Source: JARRKU01 sp050288425
GTDB taxonomy: Bacteria > Desulfobacterota > Desulfobacteria > Desulfobacterales > Desulfosarcinaceae
Direction of reading: 5' to 3'
Length of the DNA: 64,000 nt
NCBI GenBank assembly: GCA_050288425.1
Contig: JBNKDU010000032.1
Span: 9,539 to 73,538 of the forward strand
The translations under genes and the position numbers were made by a program. The notes under the pieces are model-generated. The model searched no databases. It worked only from the letters and a program-made list of their open reading frames with translations, and had not been told where the DNA came from. Shown here one piece after another: positions 52,223 to 59,743 of this stretch (within the stretch, counting starts at the first letter, position 1; each line of letters begins with the position of its first letter).

Positions 52223-52927
52223 CTACTTTTTTTCCTGCATGACCAGATGGGTGGCGTATAACCCGATAAACATGATGCTGCCGAAATAGAGAATGTCGCG
52301 CGAGTCCACGATGCCTTTGGCCACATTTTCGAAATGTATGCCGGCACTGAGGTAGGACGCCACGGACAGGATCGACTGCGGAAAGAAAAAGAGCATTTTA
52401 TCGATGATGGCCAGGACGGTGCAGATGACCATGCCCACGATGCAGGCGATGATCTGATTGCGGGTCAGGGAGGAGGCAAACAGCCCGACGGCCGCGTAGG
52501 CGGCCCCCATCAACAGGGAACCGATATAGGAACCGATCACCACCCCCCAGTCCAGGTCGCCCAGAAAATTGAGGAAGATGGGGTAGGAGAGGGTGGGCAC
52601 CAGGATGGCGGCCACGAAGGCCGTGCCGGCCAGGAACTTGCCCAGGATGATGTCCATGTAAGTTACCGGCATGGTGAGCAGGATTTCGTATGAGCCCACA
52701 TTGAGTTCTTCGGAAAAGAGCCGCATGGTGATGATGGGTACCACCAGGGCGAAAATAAACGGCAGCAAGCTGAAGAATCGCCGCAGCTCCACCTGATCGA
52801 AGATGAAAAAGGTGGAGAAGAACAACCAGCCCGTCACCAGCAGAAAGATGGCGATGACGATATAGGCGATGGGCGATATGAAATAGTCCTTGAATTCCTT
52901 TTCGAATATGAGCACGGCTTGGCGCAT
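52223..52927 (-). CDS. ABC-2 type permease, GldF-like
   Basis: 234 residues with six membrane helices typical of ABC-2 permeases: FEKEFKDYFISPIAYIVIA at the start, then the paired helices about 50-75, 95-130, 140-165 and 170-200. It is the membrane half of the transporter whose ATPase is the preceding gene (1 nt apart). Similar to GldF and to the NosY group. The substrate is unknown. Confidence 0.88.
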   Translation of the reverse strand: MRQAVLIFEKEFKDYFISPIAYIVIAIFLLVTGWLFFSTFFIFDQVELRRFFSLLPFIFALVVPIITMRLFSEELNVGSYEILLTMPVTYMDIILGKFLAGTAFVAAILVPTLSYPIFLNFLGDLDWGVVIGSYIGSLLMGAAYAAVGLFASSLTRNQIIACIVGMVICTVLAIIDKMLFFFPQSILSVASYLSAGIHFENVAKGIVDSRDILYFGSIMFIGLYATHLVMQEKK

Positions 52928-52928
52928 A

Positions 52929-53867
52929 TCAGTTCTCCCTGGTCAACTCGCGGAATATGGTTTCGAGGGTCTTGGTTTCCTGATGGAACTCCACCAGGAT
53001 CCAGTCGGTGGCTTTGATGGCCTGGTAGAGATCGGCCCGCGGATCGCTGTTCATTTCACAGTGGACGACCACGCGGGTCAGGGACGGGTCTCCTTCGGCG
53101 AGGTCCTCCACCCTGGCGACGCCGGCCACGCTGCCGAGGCGTTGCATCGCCTCCCGGGAATCGGCGTCTTTCAGCACCACCTGGATCTGGTCGGCCTGGC
53201 CGTTGCGGGCCTTGATGTCCTGGGTGCTGCCGTCGGCAATGATTTTGCCCTTGTTGATGATCACGATCCGGTCACAAGTCGCCTCGGCTTCGGTGAGAAT
53301 GTGAGTGGAGAGGATAACGGTCTTTTCTTTTCCGATTTTTCTTATGATTTCCCGTATTTCGACGATCTGGTTGGGATCCAGGCCCGATGTGGGCTCATCG
53401 AGAACCAGGATTTCCGGATCGCTCATCATGGCATGGGCCAGGCCCACTCTTTGTTTGAGGCCCTTGGAAAGGGTTTCGATGGTCTGGTGCATGATGTCGC
53501 GCAGGCCGCACATGTCGGCCAGCTCCATCAGCCTACGATCCTTGACTTCTCCGGTCAGCCCCCGGATCCGGGCCACGTGGTCCAGGTAGTCATAGACCAG
53601 CATGCCTTTGTAAAGTGGAGCCGACTCCGGCAGATAGCCGATAAGATGTTTGACGGCCAGGGGGTGTTCATGCACCGAAAATTCCTTGACCCGGATGTCT
53701 CCTCCCGAGGGGGGAAAATAACCCGTCAGCATACGCAGGGTGGTGGTCTTGCCGGCGCCGTTGGGGCCCAGCAGGCCGATGATCTCTCCTTTTTCGATGT
53801 CGAGATCGATCTGATCCACCGCACAGAAGTCGTCGTAATACTTGGTTAGATTTTGGACATGGATCAT
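52929..53867 (-). CDS. ABC transporter ATP-binding protein, GldA-like
   Basis: 312 residues. Walker A GPNGAGKTT (about 36-44), Q-loop region GYLPESAPLY, a variant signature LSKGLKQR in place of LSGGQ, Walker B ILVLDEPTSGLD and the H-loop STHIL are all present. A C-terminal extension of about 80 residues with a beta-alpha fold is typical of GldA/NatA-type subunits. Good Shine-Dalgarno (GAGGAGA). It leads the four-gene Gld-like operon behind a strong candidate promoter. Confidence 0.92.
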   Translation of the reverse strand: MIHVQNLTKYYDDFCAVDQIDLDIEKGEIIGLLGPNGAGKTTTLRMLTGYFPPSGGDIRVKEFSVHEHPLAVKHLIGYLPESAPLYKGMLVYDYLDHVARIRGLTGEVKDRRLMELADMCGLRDIMHQTIETLSKGLKQRVGLAHAMMSDPEILVLDEPTSGLDPNQIVEIREIIRKIGKEKTVILSTHILTEAEATCDRIVIINKGKIIADGSTQDIKARNGQADQIQVVLKDADSREAMQRLGSVAGVARVEDLAEGDPSLTRVVVHCEMNSDPRADLYQAIKATDWILVEFHQETKTLETIFRELTREN

Positions 53868-54044
53868 AGACGTTCTCCTCTGATTGCTTCGACGTGCCTT
53901 GGCATATCAAGGTGGGCCGGCCCTTGCGATGCACACGGTTGCCGTTGGACTCGATTTATGTGATTGGGTCTTGCGGTACGCCGAGCATATTCAATTTTGG
54001 TGTCTTCCCGATGACTGCTTACCCCGTTCGGAAAGGGATGACAT

Positions 54045-54073
54045 TATTTAATTCAAGAAGTTAATAGTGTCAA
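54045..54073 (-). promoter_or_regulatory. Predicted promoter of the Gld-like operon
   Basis: On the minus strand TTGACA (54073-54068), 17 nt and TAAATA (54050-54045). The leader to the ATPase ATG would be about 170 nt; its start lies 9 bp beyond the LMW phosphatase stop codon. Confidence 0.55.
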
Positions 54074-54081
54074 CAGCCCGC

Positions 54082-54543
54082 CTACAGGTGATTGCCCAAC
54101 CACAGGATCACTCCCTTGATGCAAGGCCGCAATGTCCGGATGCATTCCCGATAGGCGTCGATTTCCCGGCCATAGGGATCGTCGATATCGCGGGTGGCGA
54201 CCTGGGGGTTGAATTCACTGATCAGACGCGGTGGTGCCTGGCGCCATTTGAGCAGCGGCTGGACCAGATGAACATGGGTGCGTTCCATGGTGAGAATCAG
54301 ATCGGCGCTCCTGGCGATGTCCCGGTCGATCAGACGCGCGCGGTGCCCACCGATATCGATGCCCTGTTCGTTCATGGCCTGGACGGCGTGAGGTTCGGCC
54401 TGATGGCCGTGCAACCCATGGGTACCGGCGGACCCGACCGCAATCTTTCGGGCCAGGTCGGCGGGTAGAAAATGGCTTAACAACCCGGCAGCCATGGGGC
54501 TGCGGCAGATATTGCCGGTGCATACCATGAGAATCTGGAACAT
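54082..54543 (-). CDS. Low-molecular-weight protein-tyrosine phosphatase
   Basis: 153 residues. The P-loop CTGNICRSP (about 8-16) matches C-x5-R-S, and the general acid Asp pair is in DIDDPYG (about 115-121). It is in the Wzb/Etp-type LMW-PTP family, which in Gram-negative bacteria usually controls tyrosine kinases (BY-kinases) of exopolysaccharide export. No kinase gene is nearby; the PEP-CTERM protein elsewhere in the window suggests an exopolysaccharide system in the genome, by inference. A good promoter lies 70-100 nt upstream. Confidence 0.9.
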   Translation of the reverse strand: MFQILMVCTGNICRSPMAAGLLSHFLPADLARKIAVGSAGTHGLHGHQAEPHAVQAMNEQGIDIGGHRARLIDRDIARSADLILTMERTHVHLVQPLLKWRQAPPRLISEFNPQVATRDIDDPYGREIDAYRECIRTLRPCIKGVILWLGNHL

Positions 54544-54611
54544 GATCAGATTTCCTGAAATCCATTCCCGGATTCATGTCGTAAATACCGGGTCAAGAAC
54601 AAATATCCTGG

Positions 54612-54640
54612 ATCGTAGTCCTGGCGGGTGGGCCTGTCAA
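54612..54640 (-). promoter_or_regulatory. Predicted promoter of the LMW phosphatase gene
   Basis: On the minus strand TTGACA (54640-54635), 17 nt and TACGAT (54617-54612). The leader would be about 60 nt. Confidence 0.5.
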
Positions 54641-54802
54641 TAACCGCGTATGATCGGTTCAATGGAGGGCGGTCCGGATATCCGAAGTTTCCGTCTCGCG
54701 GGCACTATGCTGGCGGCCGGACTCCGGCATGTACAGTCCATCCTCCACGGAGGATGGGATCGAAGGGAGGTGGGTCGGTCGCGGGTTATGCCGCAGCGGT
54801 GG

Positions 54803-55630
54803 TCAGTTTCTCGAAAAGCAGGGGATCTTGTCCATCCAGCGCAACTGTCCCTGCAGGGCCTGTAGTACCGGGGCAATCCAGGATCGCCGGAAACCCTGGT
54901 GGCTGCGGCTCATCCTTTTCAACTGCATGAAGGCTTCCCCGTTGATCCAGCCGGGCAGTCCCCCGGAGAGACGATAGATGGTCTGCATCTGCTCGTTGGT
55001 AAAGGGATTTTTTCTGATGAGGCCGGCGGTTTTGAGCCGATGGCGCAGGTACTCCATGGTCTGTTTTTCCGTCAGCGGGGTCATGAAGATTTTATCGATC
55101 ACCGATTGCGGTGGCAGCCACCGGGCGATTTCGGCGAACCGCTCCCGCATCCCCGGGTCGGCAAACAGGATGATGTTCTGCAACCGCCGCTCCCCGGAGG
55201 TGGAAATGGCCGATTGGAGCAACAACTTGACGGCTTTCGGGCTGAGTTGATGGGCATCGTCGACGATGACGGTCGGCGCGCTCTTTTTCTTGGATACGAA
55301 AATCATACGGTCGTTCAATTCCCGGCAAGCTGCCGGATGGGCGCTGCGACGGGCCTTGAGTCGGATGCGACCGATCCGATTGTGTCTGCCCACATCGGCG
55401 ATGAATCGGTTCATCAAGGTGGTCTTGCCGCTGCCGCGTTCACCCACCACCACCACCACGAGGCTGCGTCCGCCCACCATGTTCTTGAGCAGGGAAAGCC
55501 GCTGCGCGATCAGGGGGGATTGATAAAAAAACCGGCTTTGACTCTTGCAGTCACCGGGTGCCTTGTCCAGACCTAGAATGGCGGGCAAGGGAACGGAGTC
55601 ACGTTTCAGGATTCCAGTGGTTGCCGTCAC
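54803..55630 (-). CDS. ExeA/MshM-like AAA ATPase
   Basis: 275 residues. Walker A GERGSGKTT (about 63-71), Walker B PTVIVDDAHQLSP (about 119-131), then the helical lid (FMTPLTEKQTMEYLRHRLKTAG) typical of the ExeA/MshM/TniB group of AAA_22-type ATPases. Full ExeA has a peptidoglycan-binding C-terminal domain and membrane anchor, both absent here, so this is a short cytosolic form. Role unknown; options are type II secretion/pilus assembly or DNA transactions. Start GTG at 55630 with GAGGA 9 nt upstream. A TATAAT -10 box lies 64 nt further up, with a weak -35. Confidence 0.7.
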   Translation of the reverse strand: MTATTGILKRDSVPLPAILGLDKAPGDCKSQSRFFYQSPLIAQRLSLLKNMVGGRSLVVVVVGERGSGKTTLMNRFIADVGRHNRIGRIRLKARRSAHPAACRELNDRMIFVSKKKSAPTVIVDDAHQLSPKAVKLLLQSAISTSGERRLQNIILFADPGMRERFAEIARWLPPQSVIDKIFMTPLTEKQTMEYLRHRLKTAGLIRKNPFTNEQMQTIYRLSGGLPGWINGEAFMQLKRMSRSHQGFRRSWIAPVLQALQGQLRWMDKIPCFSRN

Positions 55631-56052
55631 GATTTTACATCCTCGTCAAAGGGGTGGATCTTGGGTGCCAAACCGTAAAATAATGTACACTCTATTATAG
55701 TTTCGTTTACATGCTTTACCGGCGTTGCATCTGGATGTACAATAAATTCAATTTTGAATTTGTTTCTATCCGATACTGATCGCTAAAAGAAGCAACCTTC
55801 ATGCCAGAAACGGAGAGCGAAATTCAGTCGTCCAGGGTGTGCCGGCACAAGAAACTTGATCTTTTGGCCCCGCTCCACTATAAACAGCCTAATTACGATG
55901 CCTGTTGCAACATGCCACAATTACACAAATATTGTCTGAGTTTTCCCTCAGTTGGGAAGGTTGTACCGCCCGCGACACATGCAGAGTGACTCCAAGCAAG
56001 CGGCATCGAATTGTTCTGGCCATGCATCGAAGATTTTTCGGCGGAGAACCTC
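55631..56052. other. Divergent intergenic region between AAA and response-regulator genes
   Basis: AT-rich stretch of 422 bp. A perfect minus-strand -10 box TATAAT (55699-55694) with a poor -35 may serve the ExeA-like gene. Short inverted gtaca motifs flank it near 55684 and 55736. A 62-codon open frame at 55801-55989 is rich in Cys but has no good Shine-Dalgarno and no homologue I know; it is not called. Confidence 0.4.
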
Positions 56053-57198
56053 ATGAAAGACTATCGAATTCTTTTCGTAGACGATGACAAAGATATCCTG
56101 ATGATGGTCGAACAATACCTTCAGATGCAGGGGTACGACATCACCACGGTGGACAGCGGCCTCCGGGCGCTGGACCTGGTTCGCGATCGGGACGTGCACA
56201 TTATTTTCACCGACTACAAGATGCCCGAGTTCAACGGATTGGAGCTTCTCGCAGCCGTCAAGCAGTACAATCCAGCCATCGAGGTGATCATCGTCACCGG
56301 TTACGGATCCATGGAGTCCGCCGTCCAGGCAATGAAATTCGGCTGCTACGACTATCTGCAAAAGCCTTTCAAGCTGGATCACCTCAAGCTGATCATCGAC
56401 CGCATCATCGAGGAAAAGAAGGTCGAGAACAAGGCCGCCCTGATTCGCAAGCGCGCCCGGGGCCGGTACAAATATGAGGAACTGATCGGCATCAGCGCCC
56501 CCATGCAGCAGGTCTATGAACTCATCGAAACAATTATCCAGCGGAGCCCCATGGTATTGATCCAGGGGGAGAGCGGAACGGGCAAGGAATTGGTGGCGCG
56601 TACCATCCATTCCAGGAGTGAACGCCGGGACATGCCGTTCGTGCCGGTGAATTGCGGCAGCATCACCGAAGGGGTGGCCGAGGAGGAAATGGTGGGCCAT
56701 GTCACCGGCCTGATGAAAAAGGTCGACGGTGGCACCATCTATCTGGACGAGATCGCCGACCTGACCCCGGGGCTGCGGCTGACGATTCTACAGGCCATCG
56801 AGGCCGAACAGAAGAAGAAGGGCCTCAGCGCACGGGTGGTGGCCGCCACCGGGAAAGAACTCAAGGATGTCATCGACAGCGGCGCACTGAAAAAGGACCT
56901 GTTCGATCTGCTCAATGCCGTGGTAATCAACATGCCGCCGCTGAGGGATCGGCGGGAAGACATCTGTCTGCTGATCCACCATTTCGTCCACCAGATCTGC
57001 ACCCGCCAGAAGAAACGGATCATCGGCATTTCTCCGGAAGCCTTCGATATCCTGATGCGCTATCACTGGCCCGGGAACCTGATCCAGCTGCAAAACGTCA
57101 TCGAACGGGCCCTGGCATTGGGGGTGAAAGACGTCATCGGGCCGGATGATCTGCCGGCCGAGATTCAGACCTTCAGCGAGATCTCGAAGATCGGGTAG
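56053..57198 (+). CDS. Degenerate NtrC-like response regulator, receiver plus impaired AAA+ domain
   Basis: 381 residues. The receiver domain (about 1-120) is intact: acidic DDD at 10-12, Asp54 phosphorylation site, Lys near 104 in KPF. The AAA+ domain (about 140-365) keeps Walker A GESGTGKE (172-179) and Walker B GTIYLDEI (227-234), but the GAFTGA sigma54-contact loop is missing (GHVTGLMKKVDGG), the arginine finger region reads LKKDLFDLLN instead of FREDLYYRLN, and sensor 2 reads GNLIQL instead of GNVREL. No C-terminal helix-turn-helix follows. It is unlikely to activate sigma54. GGAG lies 7 nt before the ATG. The radical SAM gene follows 32 bp later. Confidence 0.85.
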   Translation: MKDYRILFVDDDKDILMMVEQYLQMQGYDITTVDSGLRALDLVRDRDVHIIFTDYKMPEFNGLELLAAVKQYNPAIEVIIVTGYGSMESAVQAMKFGCYDYLQKPFKLDHLKLIIDRIIEEKKVENKAALIRKRARGRYKYEELIGISAPMQQVYELIETIIQRSPMVLIQGESGTGKELVARTIHSRSERRDMPFVPVNCGSITEGVAEEEMVGHVTGLMKKVDGGTIYLDEIADLTPGLRLTILQAIEAEQKKKGLSARVVAATGKELKDVIDSGALKKDLFDLLNAVVINMPPLRDRREDICLLIHHFVHQICTRQKKRIIGISPEAFDILMRYHWPGNLIQLQNVIERALALGVKDVIGPDDLPAEIQTFSEISKIG

Positions 57199-57230
57199 CG
57201 CCGTTTCGTGCGGTCCGGTCCCGTGCCTCC

Positions 57231-58856
57231 ATGTCCGATATCCTGCTGATTCAGCCGCCCATCCGCGATTTTTACCTGACCCGCAAGCGAACCGTGCCAT
57301 ACGGATTGGCGAGCATCGCGGCGGCGTTGCGCGAGTCGGGCTTCTCCGTCGAAATCCTCGATGCCCTGGCCACGGCCAAAAGCCGCATCATTCCCTGGCC
57401 CGCGGAGATGGAATTTCTGCATCCGTTCTATGGCCGCAGCGACCGGTCCCCTTTCGGCCTGTTTCACCACTATCGTCATTTCGGATATGCCATCGACCAT
57501 ATTGCCCAGAAGGCCAGCAGATCCGGCGCCTTTCTCATCGGCATCGCCTCTTTGTTCAGCGCCTATGCCGATACGGCCCTGGAGACGGCTGCCGCCGTCA
57601 AGCGGCTCTGTCCCCATTGCCTGATCGTGCTGGGCGGGCATCATCCCACGGCGCTTCCCGAAGCGGTGATGGCCCATCCGGCCGTGGATTTCGTGATTCG
57701 CGGGGACGGCGAAGCCGTGCTGCCCAGGTTGGCCGAGGCGATCCGGAACGGCACCGGCCGACTGGACATTCCCGGATTGGTCCGCCGGCGACCCGGCGGG
57801 GACCTTGCCCTGCCGCCGCCGGCGCGCATCGACGATCTGGATGGGCTGCCTCTGCCGGCCATGGATCTGGTGAATTGGAAGTACTACCAACGGGCGGGTT
57901 TGAAAAGCTATGCCCTGAACGCCACGCGAGGTTGCCCGATGCGCTGTACCTATTGCGCGGTCAATGCCGCGTCTTTCCACGACCTGCGCGTGCGCGACGT
58001 GACCTCGGTAATGAAGGAACTGGAGGCGGTCCGGGACCATCCGACCCTTGGATTCATCGATTTCGAAGATGAAAATCTTTGTGCGCGCAAGTCATGGGCG
58101 ATGACGCTCATGCAACGCATCGTAACGCGCTTCGGGGTGCAAGGGTTGGAGTTGCGGGCCATGAACGGATTGTATGCCCCGGCCCTGGATGCCGAGCTGC
58201 TTGCATGGATGCGCCGGGCCGGCTTCAAGACGCTCAACCTGGCCCTGATCAGCACCCGGCCGGACCAGCTTCGACGCTTCGGGCGTCCCGATATCGGCGA
58301 CGACGTCCGGCGGGTGCTGCACCTGGCCCGTCCCCTGGGGTTGGATTGTGTGGTCTACCTGATCGTGGCCGGTCCGGATCAGGATCCGGAAGGGTCCGTG
58401 GACGACCTGCTGTTTCTGGCCGGCCGGCGAACCCTGGCCGGGGTATCGGTATTCTACCCGGCACCGGGCAGCGCCGACTACCGCTGGTGCCGGGAGCGCG
58501 GATTGTTACCGCCCACTTCCGGCCTCCTGCGGGCCACGGCCCTGCCGCTGCGCCAGGCCACTCGACGAACCCAGGCCGTCACCTTGCTGCGCTTGGGGCG
58601 GATCCTCAATTTTGTCAAATACATTCTCGATCAAGGCGAGACCCTGCCCGCGCCGGGAAGGATCCCCGCACGCATCAATCCGTCGACGGGACGTATGGCC
58701 GTGGGCCGTCAATTGCTGTCGGCTTTTCTTCGGGACGGCAGCATCTGGGGGCTGGACCAGAGTGGCGGGACGTATGAACACCGGATCGATGAGCGATTGA
58801 CCCGGAGGTTTCTTCTGGGGCTTGGTCGCATCCGGTTGCGGGGGACGGTCCACTAG
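57231..58856 (+). CDS. B12-binding-domain radical SAM protein
   Basis: 541 residues. The N-terminal cobalamin-binding-like domain (about 1-150; LIQPPIRDFYL, VLGGHHPTALPEAV) is followed by a radical SAM domain with the cluster motif CPMRCTYC (CxxxCxxC, near residue 233) and a TIM-type barrel. The C-terminus (about 430-541) is unassigned. Members of this class perform methylations or ring rearrangements on unreactive carbons, and many are uncharacterised. The close downstream position to the degenerate regulator suggests co-expression. The reaction is unknown. Confidence 0.85.
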   Translation: MSDILLIQPPIRDFYLTRKRTVPYGLASIAAALRESGFSVEILDALATAKSRIIPWPAEMEFLHPFYGRSDRSPFGLFHHYRHFGYAIDHIAQKASRSGAFLIGIASLFSAYADTALETAAAVKRLCPHCLIVLGGHHPTALPEAVMAHPAVDFVIRGDGEAVLPRLAEAIRNGTGRLDIPGLVRRRPGGDLALPPPARIDDLDGLPLPAMDLVNWKYYQRAGLKSYALNATRGCPMRCTYCAVNAASFHDLRVRDVTSVMKELEAVRDHPTLGFIDFEDENLCARKSWAMTLMQRIVTRFGVQGLELRAMNGLYAPALDAELLAWMRRAGFKTLNLALISTRPDQLRRFGRPDIGDDVRRVLHLARPLGLDCVVYLIVAGPDQDPEGSVDDLLFLAGRRTLAGVSVFYPAPGSADYRWCRERGLLPPTSGLLRATALPLRQATRRTQAVTLLRLGRILNFVKYILDQGETLPAPGRIPARINPSTGRMAVGRQLLSAFLRDGSIWGLDQSGGTYEHRIDERLTRRFLLGLGRIRLRGTVH

Positions 58857-58894
58857 AGAATTCATAACGGCGGCGTAACGCCGAAGCGGTCGTC

Positions 58895-59455
58895 CTATCG
58901 GTGGTCATGGTTGTCCAGCCGTTCGGCCATCTCTTCCGGTGGAAAGTTCAGGTAGCGAAACAACCGCTTTTCCAGCTCCCGGGTCTGCGCCCAGAGCCGG
59001 CTCAACAATCGACGGTGTTTGCGGGTCTTGGCATAACGGTCGAGGATATAGGTCATGCGGTCGTCGAGATGGACGACACGATCATGCAGTACGCGCTTGT
59101 CGGCATAGTTGACCACCTCTGCCTCGCTGGGTTTGTCGGCGGCGAAATAGGAGTCCAGGGTGACATGCTGGCGTACGATTTCGCCTACTTCGCCGAAGCC
59201 CATATCGGCGAGGTATTGTCCGCCGGTCTGGGCGTGATTCTCTCCGGTCTTGAAACTGCGCGGTTTGGTGATGTCGTGGAGCAGGGCCGAGGCCTGGACC
59301 AGCCGGCGGTTCATGGGGACACCCGCCGAAAGGAGACCGTCGGCGATCACCAGGGCGACCCGACACACCATTTGGGAATGGTTCCGGATGTGCTGGGGCA
59401 TCTCCGCATCGCCCAGCAGGTGCAGGCACTTGTGTTCAGGCGGTATGGCGTTCAA
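58895..59455 (-). CDS. HD-domain phosphohydrolase
   Basis: 186 residues with one HD domain. MPQHIRNHSQMVCRVA supplies the first His, ALLHDITKP the HD pair and IVRQHV a further His; this is the HDIG-type metal-dependent phosphohydrolase pattern seen in small deltaproteobacterial proteins of unknown substrate. The C-terminal half (about 120-186) is helical and rich in Arg. Starts are uncertain: TTG at 59455 has AAAAGG with 9-nt spacing and is used here; TTG at 59464 would add three residues. No ATG fits the family start. It is convergent with the radical SAM gene. Confidence 0.72.
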   Translation of the reverse strand: MNAIPPEHKCLHLLGDAEMPQHIRNHSQMVCRVALVIADGLLSAGVPMNRRLVQASALLHDITKPRSFKTGENHAQTGGQYLADMGFGEVGEIVRQHVTLDSYFAADKPSEAEVVNYADKRVLHDRVVHLDDRMTYILDRYAKTRKHRRLLSRLWAQTRELEKRLFRYLNFPPEEMAERLDNHDHR

Positions 59456-59530
59456 TGCATTCAACCTTTTCCTGGGACCGTGGTTCAAATATAGCCGACG
59501 CCGACGCCACTTCTCAAGAATTATTTGCAA

Positions 59531-59559
59531 TTGACACGCTTTGGTCGATTCTTTATCAT
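59531..59559 (+). promoter_or_regulatory. Predicted promoter of the sucA-sucB-lpd operon
   Basis: TTGACA (59531-59536), 17 nt and TATCAT (59554-59559), a near-consensus sigma70 promoter. Transcription would start near 59566, leaving a leader of about 178 nt in which no known riboswitch was recognised. Confidence 0.62.
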
Positions 59560-59743
59560 CTTCCGAACAATATAAACGACTTGCACTTTTTGCATCTTCA
59601 CCCGTCTATCAGTAAACAGCAATACATCCGCCGGCACGGAGCGTGGTTTGCGACATCATGCGGCAGGGCTTTAACGGGCGGGCTTCTGCACCTTCGAATC
59701 CGGTCTGACGCGGCGCTTGCGCTGTGGCCACCAAAGGGGGGCC

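Noticed and set aside
49289..52261. A 990-codon open frame antisense to the DUF4340 and GldG-like genes
   Set aside because: Its protein has low complexity of the kind produced by reading a high-GC gene backwards, shows no domain, and the opposite strand encodes clear families with ribosome-binding sites.
55801..55989. A 62-codon Cys-containing open frame in the intergenic region
   Set aside because: No Shine-Dalgarno of note, no recognisable family, and it lies in a probable regulatory region.
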